From Cellulomonas avistercoris (lineage in GTDB: Bacteria > Actinomycetota > Actinomycetes > Actinomycetales > Cellulomonadaceae): a stretch of 64,000 nucleotides of DNA. Numbering within the stretch: the first letter of the stretch is position 1; the number at the start of each line of letters is the position of its first letter. The notes under the pieces are model-generated. The model saw nothing but the letters and a program-made list of their open reading frames with translations, did no database searches and was not told the DNA's origin. A program made the position numbers and the translations under genes. Positions 17,003 through 25,691 of this stretch are shown here, one piece after another. The DNA lies in NCBI RefSeq assembly GCF_014836445.1, contig NZ_JACSQV010000001.1:179469-243468 (forward strand), read 5' to 3'.

Positions 17003-17031
17003 CTCAAGACGTGCGTCCTGCCCGCCGATAT
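17003..17031 (+). promoter_or_regulatory. sigma-28/WhiG-type promoter of pilMNO
   Basis: CTCAAG at 17003-17008, a 15-base spacer, GCCGATAT at 17024-17031. This is the closest match in the window to the sigma-28 consensus. The second block starts 51 bases before the pilM GTG. Confidence 0.75.
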
Positions 17032-17074
17032 CCCCTCCAGCGCCACGTTGGCGCGCCATTGGAAGGGACGGGTT

Positions 17075-18142
17075 GTGGCCAAGACCCAGGTGATCGGGCT
17101 CGACATCGGTTCCACCGCGGTGCGGGCGGCTCAGGTCGAGTTCTCCGGCAAGGCGGCCTCCCACACCAGGGCGGCGACGCTGGTGCGCTACGGCGAGGTA
17201 CCCATCCCGCTCGGCGCCGTCCGTGACGGCGAGGTCGCCGAGCCGGAGATCGTCGCGCACGCGCTGCAGGAGCTGTGGTCGCGCGCCAAGTTCGACTCCA
17301 AGGACGTCGTCCTGGGTGTCGGCAACCAGCGCGTCGTCGTGCGTGACCTGTCGGTCCCCGCGATGCCGGTGGCGCAGATCAAGGCCTCGCTGCCGTTCCA
17401 GGTGCAGGAGCTGCTGCCGATGCCGGTGGACGACGCCCTGCTGGACTTCCTGCCCACGGGCTCGGGCGACGGTGAGCACGGTCCGGTCGTGCACGGCCTG
17501 CTGGTCGCCGCCGTGCGCCAGACCGTGAGCGCCAACGTGCTGTCCGCCGCCAGCGCCGGCCTGTCCCCGACGATGGTGGACCTCAACGCACTGGCGATCC
17601 TGCGGGCCATGTCGCGTGGTCAGCTGCGCGAGCACGTCGTCGCCCTGGTCGACATCGGGGCGCGCGTGACCAACGTCGTCATCGCCGACCGTGGCGTCCC
17701 CAAGTTCGTCCGGGTCCTGCCGTCGGGCGGCCAGGACGTCACCGACGCCGTTGCCCGCACCGCGGGGATCTCGGCGCAGGAGGCCGAGAACCTCAAGCGC
17801 AGCGTGGGCCTCGGTATCGGCAGCCAGGCTCAGTCCGCCGAGGTCCAGGAGGCGATCACCTCCACGGTGCGCACGCTCGTCGAGGCGATCCGGAGCTCCT
17901 TCGTGTACTACGCGTCGAACAACGCGGGGCACCCGCTCGAGGGCGTCGTCCTCACCGGGGGCGGTGGGCACCTGCCGGGCCTCGGGCAGTACCTCGCCAC
18001 GTCCGCCCGGGTCGCCGTCAGTTTCGGCGACCCGCTCGAGACCGTCACCGTCGCGAAGTCGGCCGGCGGTCGTGAAGCCTTCACCGGCCGGGAGTCGCTG
18101 CTGGCGCTGCCGCTCGGCCTGGCCCAGGGAGTCGCAGCATGA
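17075..18142 (+). CDS. pilM: type IV pilus assembly protein PilM
   Basis: Actin-like cytoplasmic protein of 355 residues that connects PilN to the assembly ATPases. Visible FtsA/actin-fold motifs are VIGLDIGSTAVRAAQ at the N-terminus, VALVDIGARVTNVVI in the middle and GVVLTGGGGHLPGLGQYL near the end. The GTG at 17075 follows GGAAGGGACGG. The long open frame upstream (from 16766) is a pilD shadow. pilN overlaps its stop by 4 bases. Confidence 0.93.
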   Translation: MAKTQVIGLDIGSTAVRAAQVEFSGKAASHTRAATLVRYGEVPIPLGAVRDGEVAEPEIVAHALQELWSRAKFDSKDVVLGVGNQRVVVRDLSVPAMPVAQIKASLPFQVQELLPMPVDDALLDFLPTGSGDGEHGPVVHGLLVAAVRQTVSANVLSAASAGLSPTMVDLNALAILRAMSRGQLREHVVALVDIGARVTNVVIADRGVPKFVRVLPSGGQDVTDAVARTAGISAQEAENLKRSVGLGIGSQAQSAEVQEAITSTVRTLVEAIRSSFVYYASNNAGHPLEGVVLTGGGGHLPGLGQYLATSARVAVSFGDPLETVTVAKSAGGREAFTGRESLLALPLGLAQGVAA

Positions 18143-18852
18143 GCACCTTGACCGAGCGCGCACGCAAGGCACCGGCAGGCGCCGCGCCGGACGTCAGCGC
18201 GGTGTGGCCGCAGGTCAACCTGCTGCCGCCGGAGATCCGGGCCGCCCAGGGGCTGCGCCACCTCAAGAAGTGGCTGGCCGCGGTCGTCGGCCTGGTCGTC
18301 ATCGTCCTGGTGCTCATGTACGGCCTCGCCCTCATGAGCAAGCAAGCGGCGGACGCCGAGCTGACGCAGGCCGCTGACCAGGCGGCGGCGCTCGCTGCCC
18401 AGCAGGCGCAGTACGCCGAGGTCACGCCGGTGCTGGGTGGTCTGCAGCGGAGCAAGGAGGCGCGCCAGACCGCGGGCGCCACCGACGTGCTCTGGAAGAG
18501 CTACTTCGACGCGATCGCCGCGGTGCTGCCGCCGAACGTCAGTATCGACTCCGTGTCGGTCATCCAGACGACCCCGATGACGCTCGCTGGGGCGGCCGCG
18601 CCGGACCCCCTGACACCCCCGGGCATCGCGTCCCTCACGATCGCGGCGAAGGCGACGGGACTGCCCGACGACGCGGCGTTCACGGACGCGCTCAACACGA
18701 TCCCCGGCTTCTACGCCGCACAGACGTCGACCAGCGTGATCGGCACGACCGAGTCCGAGGCCGTGATGTACGCGGTCTCCGCGTCGGTGCAGGTCGACGA
18801 GTCGGCGTTCTCGCGGCGCTTCGAGCCGGCCCAACCCGCAGCGGAGGAGTGA
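18139..18852 (+). CDS. pilN: type IV pilus assembly protein PilN
   Basis: Bitopic membrane protein, 237 residues. The cytoplasmic N-terminus contains VNLLPPEI (about residue 30), equivalent to the INLLP motif that docks into PilM. A single membrane helix follows at about residues 45-68 (LAAVVGLVVIVLVLMYGLAL), then a coiled-coil Ala/Gln-rich stretch and a ferredoxin-like periplasm-facing domain. It overlaps pilM by 4 bases and precedes pilO by one base. Confidence 0.9.
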   Translation: MSTLTERARKAPAGAAPDVSAVWPQVNLLPPEIRAAQGLRHLKKWLAAVVGLVVIVLVLMYGLALMSKQAADAELTQAADQAAALAAQQAQYAEVTPVLGGLQRSKEARQTAGATDVLWKSYFDAIAAVLPPNVSIDSVSVIQTTPMTLAGAAAPDPLTPPGIASLTIAAKATGLPDDAAFTDALNTIPGFYAAQTSTSVIGTTESEAVMYAVSASVQVDESAFSRRFEPAQPAAEE

Positions 18853-18853
18853 C

Positions 18854-19636
18854 GTGAAGGAAGCCAAGAGCGGACCCTGGATCGCCGGGACCGTGGTCGT
18901 CAGCCTCCTGCTGGGGGCTGCGGGCTGGTTGCTGATGATCTCGCCGGCGTTCGCCGCCGCGTCCGAGACGCGCGTCGAGGCCGAGGCGCAGGTGGCGCAG
19001 AACGACCTCACGCGGATCCGGATCAACGAGCTGAAGACGCAGTTCGAGCAGATCGACGCACTGAAGGCCGAGCTGAACGGTCTGCAGGCACAGATCCCCA
19101 CGGACGGCCAGCTGGCCGAGTACCGGCGTCAGATCGCCGTGACCGCGGCTGCCCACTCGGTCACGGTCGTCGCCCTGCAGACCTCGACGCCGACCCCGGT
19201 GCTGCCGCCGGTCGTCGAGGCGCCGGTCGAGGCGCCCGCGGAAGGGGAGGCGGCGCCGACCGACGACGCCGCGGCCGCGCCGGCCGCCCCCGACCCGGCG
19301 GTCGCCCAGCAGGCGCTGTACGCGATCCCGGTGACGATCGACATCGTCGGGACCTACCAGAACGTCCTGGCGTTCCTGGCGGACGTGCAGTCGAACCAGC
19401 CTCGGCTCCTTGCCGTGGAGACCATCACGGCGACGTCCCAGCAGGCGGCGGAGGCGAGCGGCGGCAAGCCCGCCACCGCGCCCGGCGACCTCGGGCTCGT
19501 CGTCGCCGGCTACCTGTTCGCGCTCCCGGACGCGGCACCGGTCACGCCGGAGGTGCCCGCCGACGGTGAGGCACCCGCACCGGCGCCACTCCCGGTGCCG
19601 GACCCGGCGAAGAACCCGATGGTGCCGCTCGGCTGA
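18854..19636 (+). CDS. pilO: type IV pilus assembly protein PilO
   Basis: Bitopic membrane protein of 260 residues. One N-terminal helix (about residues 9-36) is followed by a coiled coil (about 38-85) and a ferredoxin-like domain. The domain is interrupted by a Pro/Ala/Glu-rich loop (about residues 115-150), and the C-terminal tail is again Pro/Ala-rich. PilO pairs with PilN to form the alignment complex. No PilP or PilQ follows, which fits a cell without an outer membrane. The GTG at 18854 lies one base after the pilN stop, with GGAGGAG just upstream. Confidence 0.87.
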   Translation: MKEAKSGPWIAGTVVVSLLLGAAGWLLMISPAFAAASETRVEAEAQVAQNDLTRIRINELKTQFEQIDALKAELNGLQAQIPTDGQLAEYRRQIAVTAAAHSVTVVALQTSTPTPVLPPVVEAPVEAPAEGEAAPTDDAAAAPAAPDPAVAQQALYAIPVTIDIVGTYQNVLAFLADVQSNQPRLLAVETITATSQQAAEASGGKPATAPGDLGLVVAGYLFALPDAAPVTPEVPADGEAPAPAPLPVPDPAKNPMVPLG

Positions 19637-19644
19637 TCCGCCGT

Positions 19645-19675
19645 CCCCCCCCCCCGGGCGGCCCGGGGGGGGGGG
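19645..19675 (+). terminator. terminator with C11/G11 stem after pilMNO
   Basis: Eleven C, GGG, a CGG loop, CCC, then eleven G: a perfect 14-bp stem made of homopolymer runs. It starts 9 bases after the pilO stop and closes the pilus locus. Confidence 0.75.
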
Positions 19676-19709
19676 CGTCTGTCCGACCACCTCGCCGACA
19701 AGGAGTCCC

Positions 19710-20933
19710 GTGCTGTCCGACGCTCGCGTGCCCACCAGCACGCCCACGGAGCACGTCGCGTGGCTCGAGCTGGCGGCGCGTCGGCCGCGGACGGCCGCGG
19801 TGCTCGAGGCGCTGTGGCGGCGCCCGTCCGCCGTGCTGGGGGCGGTCGCGGCCGCGACGATGGCGGTCTCCGTCGAGGGCCTGCAACCCTCGGACCTGTC
19901 GTGGTTCGTCGACGGTGCGCGCGTCCTCACGTCCGCCGACACGTGGCAGGTGTTCACCGACCCGGGTCTGCAGGTCGGGCCGGTGCACCTGCTGCTGGTC
20001 GGGGCCCTCGTCCGCGGGGCCGAGGCCGTCGGCGCACCCGTCATGGCCGTCCTGGGCGCCGTGCTGGCCGTCGTGCTGGTGTGGGCGACGGACGCCGTCA
20101 CGCGGACGTGGGCGGCGATCGGCAACGTGCCGTCCCTTCCGGCACGGTGGGCCGTGGGCGGGGCGCTGGTCTCCGGGGGCCTCCTCACGCAGGTCTCGAC
20201 GTCCGGACACCAGGAGGAGATCCTGCTCGCCGTCGTCCTGGCGGCGGCGGCAGCGGCCGTCACGAGGGGCCAGGCGGGCCGAGCCGGCGCGCTGCTCGCC
20301 CTCGGCGCCGGGCTGAAGATGTGGGCCGTGCTGGGCGGCCCGATCGTGCTGCACGGGCGACGTCCGCGGACCGTCGTGGTGGGAGCACTGACCGCGTGCG
20401 CCCTGGCGGGTGCGACGTACCTGCCGTTCTTCTGGTGGGGCGAGGTGCGCACCTTCGAGTTCTCGTGGGGCATCGCCGACGGGCCGTCGATGCTCGGCGC
20501 GATCGGCGCGCTCACCGGGCTCGACGACTGGGGTCTGAGGTGCGTCCAGGCGGCCGGCGCGGGCATCGCCGCGACGCTCGTCGCGCTGCGTCGGCACGGG
20601 TCGGCGCTCGCCGTCCCCCTCACGGTCGTCGCCGTCCGGCTGCTGCTCGATCCCGTCACAGCCGTGTACTACCTGGCACCGTTCGTGCTGCTGGCGGTCC
20701 TCTGGTGCTGGACGAGTGCGGCCCGTCCCGGTCCCGTCGGCCGCGCGGCCGCACTGCTGGCCGTCCCCGTCTGCGTGGTGCACCCGTACGTCCTGGGCAG
20801 CACAGCCGGACTGGTCCTGGAGACGGCGCTGTTCGTCGGTGTGCCGTGCGTGGTGCTGCTGCGCGAGCGCGCCGCGGCGCGGGGTGCCCGCGGTCCGTCG
20901 TCGCCCCTGGCTCCGGTGCAGGGCCAGCCGTGA
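19710..20933 (+). CDS. polytopic membrane protein, possible GT-C-like transferase, paralogue 1
   Basis: 407 residues with about ten hydrophobic segments; no confident family name. After the first helix comes an acidic loop (LSWFVDGARVL ... DPGLQVGP), and a later loop contains WWGEVRTFEFSWGIADG. The helix/loop layout with aspartates in the first outer loop recalls polyprenol-dependent GT-C glycosyltransferases, but no diagnostic catalytic motif is certain. The GTG at 19710 has AGGAG five bases upstream. It shares clear segments with the next gene, which overlaps it by 4 bases, so the pair arose by tandem duplication. Position just after the pilus locus makes pilin modification a guess worth testing. 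Confidence 0.7.
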   Translation: MLSDARVPTSTPTEHVAWLELAARRPRTAAVLEALWRRPSAVLGAVAAATMAVSVEGLQPSDLSWFVDGARVLTSADTWQVFTDPGLQVGPVHLLLVGALVRGAEAVGAPVMAVLGAVLAVVLVWATDAVTRTWAAIGNVPSLPARWAVGGALVSGGLLTQVSTSGHQEEILLAVVLAAAAAAVTRGQAGRAGALLALGAGLKMWAVLGGPIVLHGRRPRTVVVGALTACALAGATYLPFFWWGEVRTFEFSWGIADGPSMLGAIGALTGLDDWGLRCVQAAGAGIAATLVALRRHGSALAVPLTVVAVRLLLDPVTAVYYLAPFVLLAVLWCWTSAARPGPVGRAAALLAVPVCVVHPYVLGSTAGLVLETALFVGVPCVVLLRERAAARGARGPSSPLAPVQGQP

Positions 20934-22162
20934 GGCGCCGCGTCTGGGGCGAGGACGTCACCGAGGTCGTGTCCCGCCACCCGCGGCTGGTGTCCGCCGC
21001 CACCTGGTTGTGGCGACGACCGCTCGTCCTCCTGGTGCCGCTCGCGGTCGTGCTGATCGCACCGATGGTGGAGCGCGCCCAGCCCGTCGACGCCCTCGGC
21101 TTCGTGCGTGCGGGTCGCACGATGCTGTCGCCCGAGATCTGGTCGGTCTTCGCCGACCCGTGGCTGCAGGTCGGTCCGCTCCTGGTGCTGAGCAGCGGCG
21201 TGTGGGCCACGGTCGCGGATGCTCTCGGTCTCCCCGCGCTGCTGCTCGTCGCGACCGTGCACAGCTGCGCGGTCATCTACCTGGGCGACGTCGTGACGCG
21301 CCTGTGGGTGCCCGTGCGCCGCGACCCGACCGCAGCGCGCTGGGCCGTGGGGGCGGCACTGACGGTCGGGGGAGTCATGGAGCGCTCGTTCCAGATCGCC
21401 CACGAGGAGGACCTGGTCGTGGCGTTGCTGCTCGCAGCCGCCGCGGCCGCCCTCGCCGGCCGTCACGTCGTCCGCGGGGGTGTGCTGCTCGCGCTCGCGT
21501 TCGGCTTCAAGGCGTGGGCGGTGCTCGGCGGTGGTCTCGTGCTCACCGGTCGGTCGCCGCGACGGGCGCTGGTCGCCGGCGGCACCGCGCTGGCCGTCGT
21601 GGTGCTGATGTTCCTGCCCTTCGTCGTGTGGGGCGAGGTACGCACGCTGGAGCACTCCTGGGGCATCGCCGACGGGCAGTCGCTCTTCGGGCGGCTCGGA
21701 CGCGCGTCGGGTCTGTCGGACTGGGGCCTGCGCGCGGTCCAGGCGGCCGTGGCGGGGCTCGCGGGCGCCGCCGTCGCGCTGCGGCGGCACGGGTCGGTCC
21801 TGGCCGTCGTCATCACGGCCGTTGCCGTGCGCCTGCTCCTCGAGCCCCACCTGCTCGACTACTACTGCAGCCCGCTGGTGCTGCTGACCGTCCTGTGGGC
21901 CTGGACCACACCGGACCTGCGCGCGCGCTGGGTGCGGTGGGCCACGCTCGGGGGGACCGTGGTGTTCCTGCAGCACTACTACTTCGTCGGCGTCGACGTC
22001 CTGCGCGTGACGGAGGCCGCCACGTACGTCCTGGTCCTCGCCCTGGTGCTGGGGACCGAGCTACGGGCGTCCGCACGCGTCCGCGCCGAGACGCCCACCG
22101 AGGGTGCCGTCGCCCCCGCATCCACCGGACGGGACGCGGACACCGCACCCACCGGTGCATGA
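20930..22162 (+). CDS. polytopic membrane protein, possible GT-C-like transferase, paralogue 2
   Basis: 410 residues, paralogous to the preceding gene. Shared landmarks include [20 protein letters not shown], an [18 protein letters not shown] helix, a [16 protein letters not shown] segment and [17 protein letters not shown]. About ten membrane helices are visible; the C-terminus is a short hydrophilic Thr/Ala-rich tail. The GTG at 20930 overlaps the upstream stop (GTGA). aroC starts 13 bases after its stop. Function is unknown; an integral-membrane transferase using a lipid-linked donor is one possibility. Confidence 0.7.
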   Translation: MRRRVWGEDVTEVVSRHPRLVSAATWLWRRPLVLLVPLAVVLIAPMVERAQPVDALGFVRAGRTMLSPEIWSVFADPWLQVGPLLVLSSGVWATVADALGLPALLLVATVHSCAVIYLGDVVTRLWVPVRRDPTAARWAVGAALTVGGVMERSFQIAHEEDLVVALLLAAAAAALAGRHVVRGGVLLALAFGFKAWAVLGGGLVLTGRSPRRALVAGGTALAVVVLMFLPFVVWGEVRTLEHSWGIADGQSLFGRLGRASGLSDWGLRAVQAAVAGLAGAAVALRRHGSVLAVVITAVAVRLLLEPHLLDYYCSPLVLLTVLWAWTTPDLRARWVRWATLGGTVVFLQHYYFVGVDVLRVTEAATYVLVLALVLGTELRASARVRAETPTEGAVAPASTGRDADTAPTGA

Positions 22163-22175
22163 AAGGATCGCCCCC

Positions 22176-23393
22176 ATGCTCCGATGGTTGACCTCCGGCG
22201 AGTCGCACGGTCCCGCGCTCGTCGGCATCCTCGACGGTCTGCCCGCCGGTGTGCAGGTGCAGACCTCCGACGTCCAGGCCGCGCTCGCGCGGCGTCGTCT
22301 CGGCTACGGGCGTGGTGCCCGCATGAAGTTCGAGCAGGACGAGGTCCGCCTGCTCAGCGGTGTGCGCCACGGCCTGACGCAGGGCGGTCCGCTCGCGATC
22401 GAGGTCGGCAACACCGAGTGGCCCAAGTGGGCTGACGTGATGTCCGCGGACCCGGTGGCGCCCGAGGCGCTGACGGTCGACGCCGGCACCGGGGACGTCA
22501 AGGAGATCGCGCGCAACCGGCCGCTGACCCGGCCCCGCCCGGGTCACGCCGACCTCGTCGGCATGCGCAAGTACGGCTTCGACGACGCCCGACCGGTGCT
22601 CGAGCGAGCGTCGGCCCGCGAGACGGCCACACGCGTCGCGCTCGGCACGGTCGCGGCGGCGTTCCTCGAGCAGGTCGCGGGCGTGCGGCTCGTGTCGCAC
22701 GTCGTCGCCATCGGGCCGGTCGCGGTGCCGGACGACGCACCGGCCCCGACGCCCGACGACGTCGCCGCCCTGGACGCCGACCCCGTGCGCTGCTTCGACC
22801 CCGCGACGAGCGCGGCGATGGTCGCCGAGATCGACCAGTGCCACAAGGACGGTGACACGCTCGGCGGTGTCGTCGAGGTCCTGGTGCACGGCCTGCCGTC
22901 GGGCATCGGCACGTACGTGCAGGCGGACGGCCGGCTCGACGCGCGGCTCGCGGGTGCCCTCATGGGCATCCAGGCGATCAAGGGCGTCGAGGTCGGCGAC
23001 GGGTTCCGCACCGCGACCCGCCGCGGGTCGCAGGCGCACGACGAGATCGAGCGCGACGCGTCGGGCCGCATCGTGCGGCGCACCAACCGCGCGGGCGGCA
23101 TCGAGGGCGGCATGTCCAACGGCGAGGTCGTGCGCGTGCGCGCCGCGATGAAGCCGATCTCGACGGTCCCGCGGGCGCTCGCCACCGTCGACACGGCCAC
23201 GGGGGAGCCGGTCACGGCCCACCACCAGCGCTCGGACGTGTGCGCGGTGCCCCCGGCCGCCGTCGTCGCCGAGGCCATGGTCGCGCTCGTCGTCGCGCAG
23301 ACGCTCCTGGAGAAGACCGGTGGCGACAGCGTCGCCGAGGTCCGACGCAACCTCGAGGCGTACCTCGCGTCGATCCCCGAGCTGCTGGCCTGA
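22176..23393 (+). CDS. aroC: chorismate synthase
   Basis: Converts EPSP to chorismate using reduced FMN. The 405-residue protein begins [17 protein letters not shown], the family N-terminal signature. It also contains the second signature around [14 protein letters not shown] and [12 protein letters not shown], and the third around [13 protein letters not shown]. The ATG at 22176 follows GAAAGGA. It is the first shikimate gene after the pilus interruption. Confidence 0.97.
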   Translation: MLRWLTSGESHGPALVGILDGLPAGVQVQTSDVQAALARRRLGYGRGARMKFEQDEVRLLSGVRHGLTQGGPLAIEVGNTEWPKWADVMSADPVAPEALTVDAGTGDVKEIARNRPLTRPRPGHADLVGMRKYGFDDARPVLERASARETATRVALGTVAAAFLEQVAGVRLVSHVVAIGPVAVPDDAPAPTPDDVAALDADPVRCFDPATSAAMVAEIDQCHKDGDTLGGVVEVLVHGLPSGIGTYVQADGRLDARLAGALMGIQAIKGVEVGDGFRTATRRGSQAHDEIERDASGRIVRRTNRAGGIEGGMSNGEVVRVRAAMKPISTVPRALATVDTATGEPVTAHHQRSDVCAVPPAAVVAEAMVALVVAQTLLEKTGGDSVAEVRRNLEAYLASIPELLA

Positions 23394-23450
23394 CGAGCGT
23401 CCGCGGCGCCCAGGCGCCGGGCGTATCAGGTCGTTCGCCCGGTCCCTCAT

Positions 23451-23490
23451 CCTCGGCGGAACCGCTGCGCCCGCAGCGGTCCGTCCGAGG
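23451..23490 (+). repeat. 40-base hairpin before the peroxidase start
   Basis: Nested inverted repeat: CCTCGG / CCGAGG outside, ACCGCTGC / GCAGCGGT inside (8 perfect pairs, GCCC loop). Its downstream arm runs into the GAGGGGGGA ribosome binding site of the gene at 23498. It could end aroC transcripts, hide the ribosome binding site, or be an operator. A weaker CGGCGCC-CA-GGCGCCG repeat lies at 23404-23419. Confidence 0.55.
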
Positions 23491-23497
23491 GGGGACC

Positions 23498-25051
23498 ATG
23501 ACCGAGAAGCCACCGCGGGCGGGGCGGCACCACGCGCCCCGGACCGCCGAGCAACTGACGGCGCGCGGCTCGGCCGCGCACGGCCTGGGGTACGGGCAGC
23601 GCCCCGCGCGCGGCCACGGCCACGAGGCACGCGGCCTGCAGTACCTCCCGCTGTCGGCGCTGCACGAGGGACGGTTCGGACGCCTGTTCCGGCTGCCGCC
23701 CTACGTGCCGTCCGACGCCGAGATCGCGCGCGTCGCCGCCCTCATGACCGAGGGCAGCACCGGCGGCGACCGCACGCTCGACAACCCGGCCATCCCGGCC
23801 GGCTACACCTACCTGGGCCAGTTCGTCGACCACGACCTCACGTTCGACCCGGCCTCGAGCCTCGAGCGGCAGAACGACCCCGACGCCCTGACGAGCTTCC
23901 GCAGCCCGCGCTTCGACCTCGACTCCGTCTACGGCCGCGGCCCCGCCGACGACCCGTTCCTCTACGACAAGGCCAGCCAGGTCGACGGGGCCGCGAAGCT
24001 CCTGATCGGGTCGAACGGACGCGACGACGACCTGCCGCGCAACACCCAGGGCGTCGCCCTGCTCGGCGACCCGCGCAACGACGAGAACACGTTCGTCGGG
24101 CAGCTGCACCTGACGATGCTGAAGTTCCACAACGCCGTCATGGACCACGTCCTGGGCGACCCGCACCTGACCCGCGGCAGCGAGACCCCGTTCGAGACCG
24201 CGCAGCGGATCGTGCGCTGGCACTACCAGTGGGTCGTCGTGCACGACTTCCTGCGCCGCACGATCGGTGACGCCGCGCTCGCGGACCTGCTCGTCACGTC
24301 GCCCGACGGCCGGCCGCAGGCGCGGCTGCGCCACTTCACGTGGCAGCGGGCGCCGTACATCCCCGTGGAGTTCTCGGTCGCGGCGTACCGGTTCGGGCAC
24401 TCCCAGGTGCGCGGGCGCTACCGCTTGAACACGGTGGTCGGCGCACCCGACCCGGCGGACCCGCAGGCGCGGCCGGGTCTGCCGACCTTCACGCCGGACC
24501 CCGTCGACAAGGAGCCGCTCGGCCACTTCGGCGGGTTCCGTCCGCTGCCGCAGTTCTGGACGATCGAGTGGGCGCGCTTCTTCGAGGTCGACGGCGCCGG
24601 CTCCGACGGGTTGCAGCACAGCCGGAAGATCGACACGCACCTGGCCAACCCGCTCGCGGCCCTGCCGCCCGAGATCGGCGGCGCCATGCCGTCGCTCATC
24701 GCACGCAACCTGACCCGCGGGGCGCGCCTGCTGCTGCCGTCGGGCCAGGCCATGGCGGCCCGCATGGGCGTCGCGCGGCTGTCCGAGGACGAGATCGGGC
24801 TGGGCGGCGCCCCTGCGCCCCTGTGGTACTACGTGCTGCGCGAGGCCGAGGTCCGGGCCGGCGGCGAGCACCTGGGGGAGCTCGGCGGCCGGGTCGTCGG
24901 GGAGGTGTTCCTCGGGCTGCTGCAGGCCGACCCGTCGTCGTACCTGCGCAACGAGCCGACGTGGACGCCGTTCCTGGGCACCGGCGACGACTTCGCCATG
25001 CCCGACCTGCTGCGCGTCGCGGGTCACGGGCTGGGCCCCACCCCGGGCTGA
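23498..25051 (+). CDS. animal-type haem peroxidase
   Basis: 517-residue member of the animal haem peroxidase (myeloperoxidase/peroxinectin) superfamily. The distal site is GQFVDHDLTF, with Asp111 and distal His112. The proximal histidine is His301 in VEFSVAAYRFGHSQ. DLDSVYGRG, LGDPRNDEN and LHLTMLKFHN are further family blocks. No signal peptide is visible: the N-terminus is basic and hydrophilic, so a cytoplasmic enzyme or non-classical export is likely. The ATG at 23498 follows GAGGGGGGA. It sits between aroC and aroK, flanked by hairpins on both sides, so it is probably a separate insertion into the shikimate cluster. The substrate is unknown; such enzymes oxidise halides or phenols. Confidence 0.88.
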   Translation: MTEKPPRAGRHHAPRTAEQLTARGSAAHGLGYGQRPARGHGHEARGLQYLPLSALHEGRFGRLFRLPPYVPSDAEIARVAALMTEGSTGGDRTLDNPAIPAGYTYLGQFVDHDLTFDPASSLERQNDPDALTSFRSPRFDLDSVYGRGPADDPFLYDKASQVDGAAKLLIGSNGRDDDLPRNTQGVALLGDPRNDENTFVGQLHLTMLKFHNAVMDHVLGDPHLTRGSETPFETAQRIVRWHYQWVVVHDFLRRTIGDAALADLLVTSPDGRPQARLRHFTWQRAPYIPVEFSVAAYRFGHSQVRGRYRLNTVVGAPDPADPQARPGLPTFTPDPVDKEPLGHFGGFRPLPQFWTIEWARFFEVDGAGSDGLQHSRKIDTHLANPLAALPPEIGGAMPSLIARNLTRGARLLLPSGQAMAARMGVARLSEDEIGLGGAPAPLWYYVLREAEVRAGGEHLGELGGRVVGEVFLGLLQADPSSYLRNEPTWTPFLGTGDDFAMPDLLRVAGHGLGPTPG

Positions 25052-25057
25052 CCCGTC

Positions 25058-25100
25058 GCGTCCCGTGCCGCCCGCCCGTCCCGTGGACGGCACGGGACGC
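25058..25100 (+). terminator. terminator after the peroxidase gene
   Basis: Perfect 13-bp stem (25058-25070 with 25088-25100) and a 17-base loop, starting 6 bases after the stop. It isolates the peroxidase from aroK. Confidence 0.75.
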
Positions 25101-25115
25101 CTCCCACGGCGGGAC

Positions 25116-25121
25116 TAGGCT
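25116..25121 (+). promoter_or_regulatory. -10 box of a leaderless aroK promoter
   Basis: TAGGCT ends six bases before the aroK GTG, so transcription would start at or next to the start codon. The same TANNNT-plus-six-bases arrangement precedes several other genes here. Confidence 0.6.
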
Positions 25122-25127
25122 GCGGCC

Positions 25128-25691
25128 GTGCCCCGTGCTACCCCCACCTCCGGACCTCGTGTCGTTCTCGTCGGCCCGCCCGGCGCCGGCAAGTCCACCG
25201 TCGCCGCCGCGCTCGCGGAGCGCTGGCAGCTCGCGTCCCGTGACACCGACACCGACGTCGAGACCACCGCGGGCAAGTCCGTCGCCGACGTCTTCGTCGA
25301 GGACGGCGAGCCGCACTTCCGGGCGCTCGAGCGCACCGCCGTCGCGACCGCGCTCGGTGAGCACGAGGGCGTCCTCGCCCTCGGCGGGGGAGCCGTGCTC
25401 GACCCCGCGACGCGCACCCTGCTGGCGGTCTACCGCGACGGCGGCGGGGTCGTCGTCTTCCTCGACGTCAGCCTCGCGCACGCCGCCGGACGTGTCGGGC
25501 TCAACCAGTCGCGCCCGCTGCTCGTCGGCAGCCCGCGCGCGCAGTGGCAGTCGCTCATGGACGCCCGGCGTCCGGTCTACGAGGAGGTCGCCACCGTGCG
25601 GGTGTCGACGGACGGGCTGCGTCCCGTCGAGGTCGCCGAGGCCATCGAGACGACGCTGCGCGAGCAGCGCGTCGCGGAGCCGGGCGCATGA
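25128..25691 (+). CDS. aroK: shikimate kinase
   Basis: Phosphorylates shikimate at O3. The 187-residue protein has P-loop GPPGAGKST (about residue 16), the DTDTDVE substrate-binding Asp, the GGGAVLDP motif and the lid segment NQSRPLL with its Arg. The GTG at 25128 has no ribosome binding site and lies six bases after a -10 box, so a leaderless mRNA is likely. It overlaps aroB by 4 bases (ATGA). Confidence 0.95.
   Translation: MPRATPTSGPRVVLVGPPGAGKSTVAAALAERWQLASRDTDTDVETTAGKSVADVFVEDGEPHFRALERTAVATALGEHEGVLALGGGAVLDPATRTLLAVYRDGGGVVVFLDVSLAHAAGRVGLNQSRPLLVGSPRAQWQSLMDARRPVYEEVATVRVSTDGLRPVEVAEAIETTLREQRVAEPGA

Noticed and set aside
5479..19636. Reading the cluster as a type II secretion or Tad system
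   Set aside because: A PilT-type retraction ATPase, PilM/N/O and two major pilins of type IVa form are present; no TadA, TadB or secretin is seen.
19645..19675. Homopolymer run as a phase-variable coding switch
   Set aside because: The runs are outside coding sequence, between the pilO stop and the next start; they can only affect transcription.
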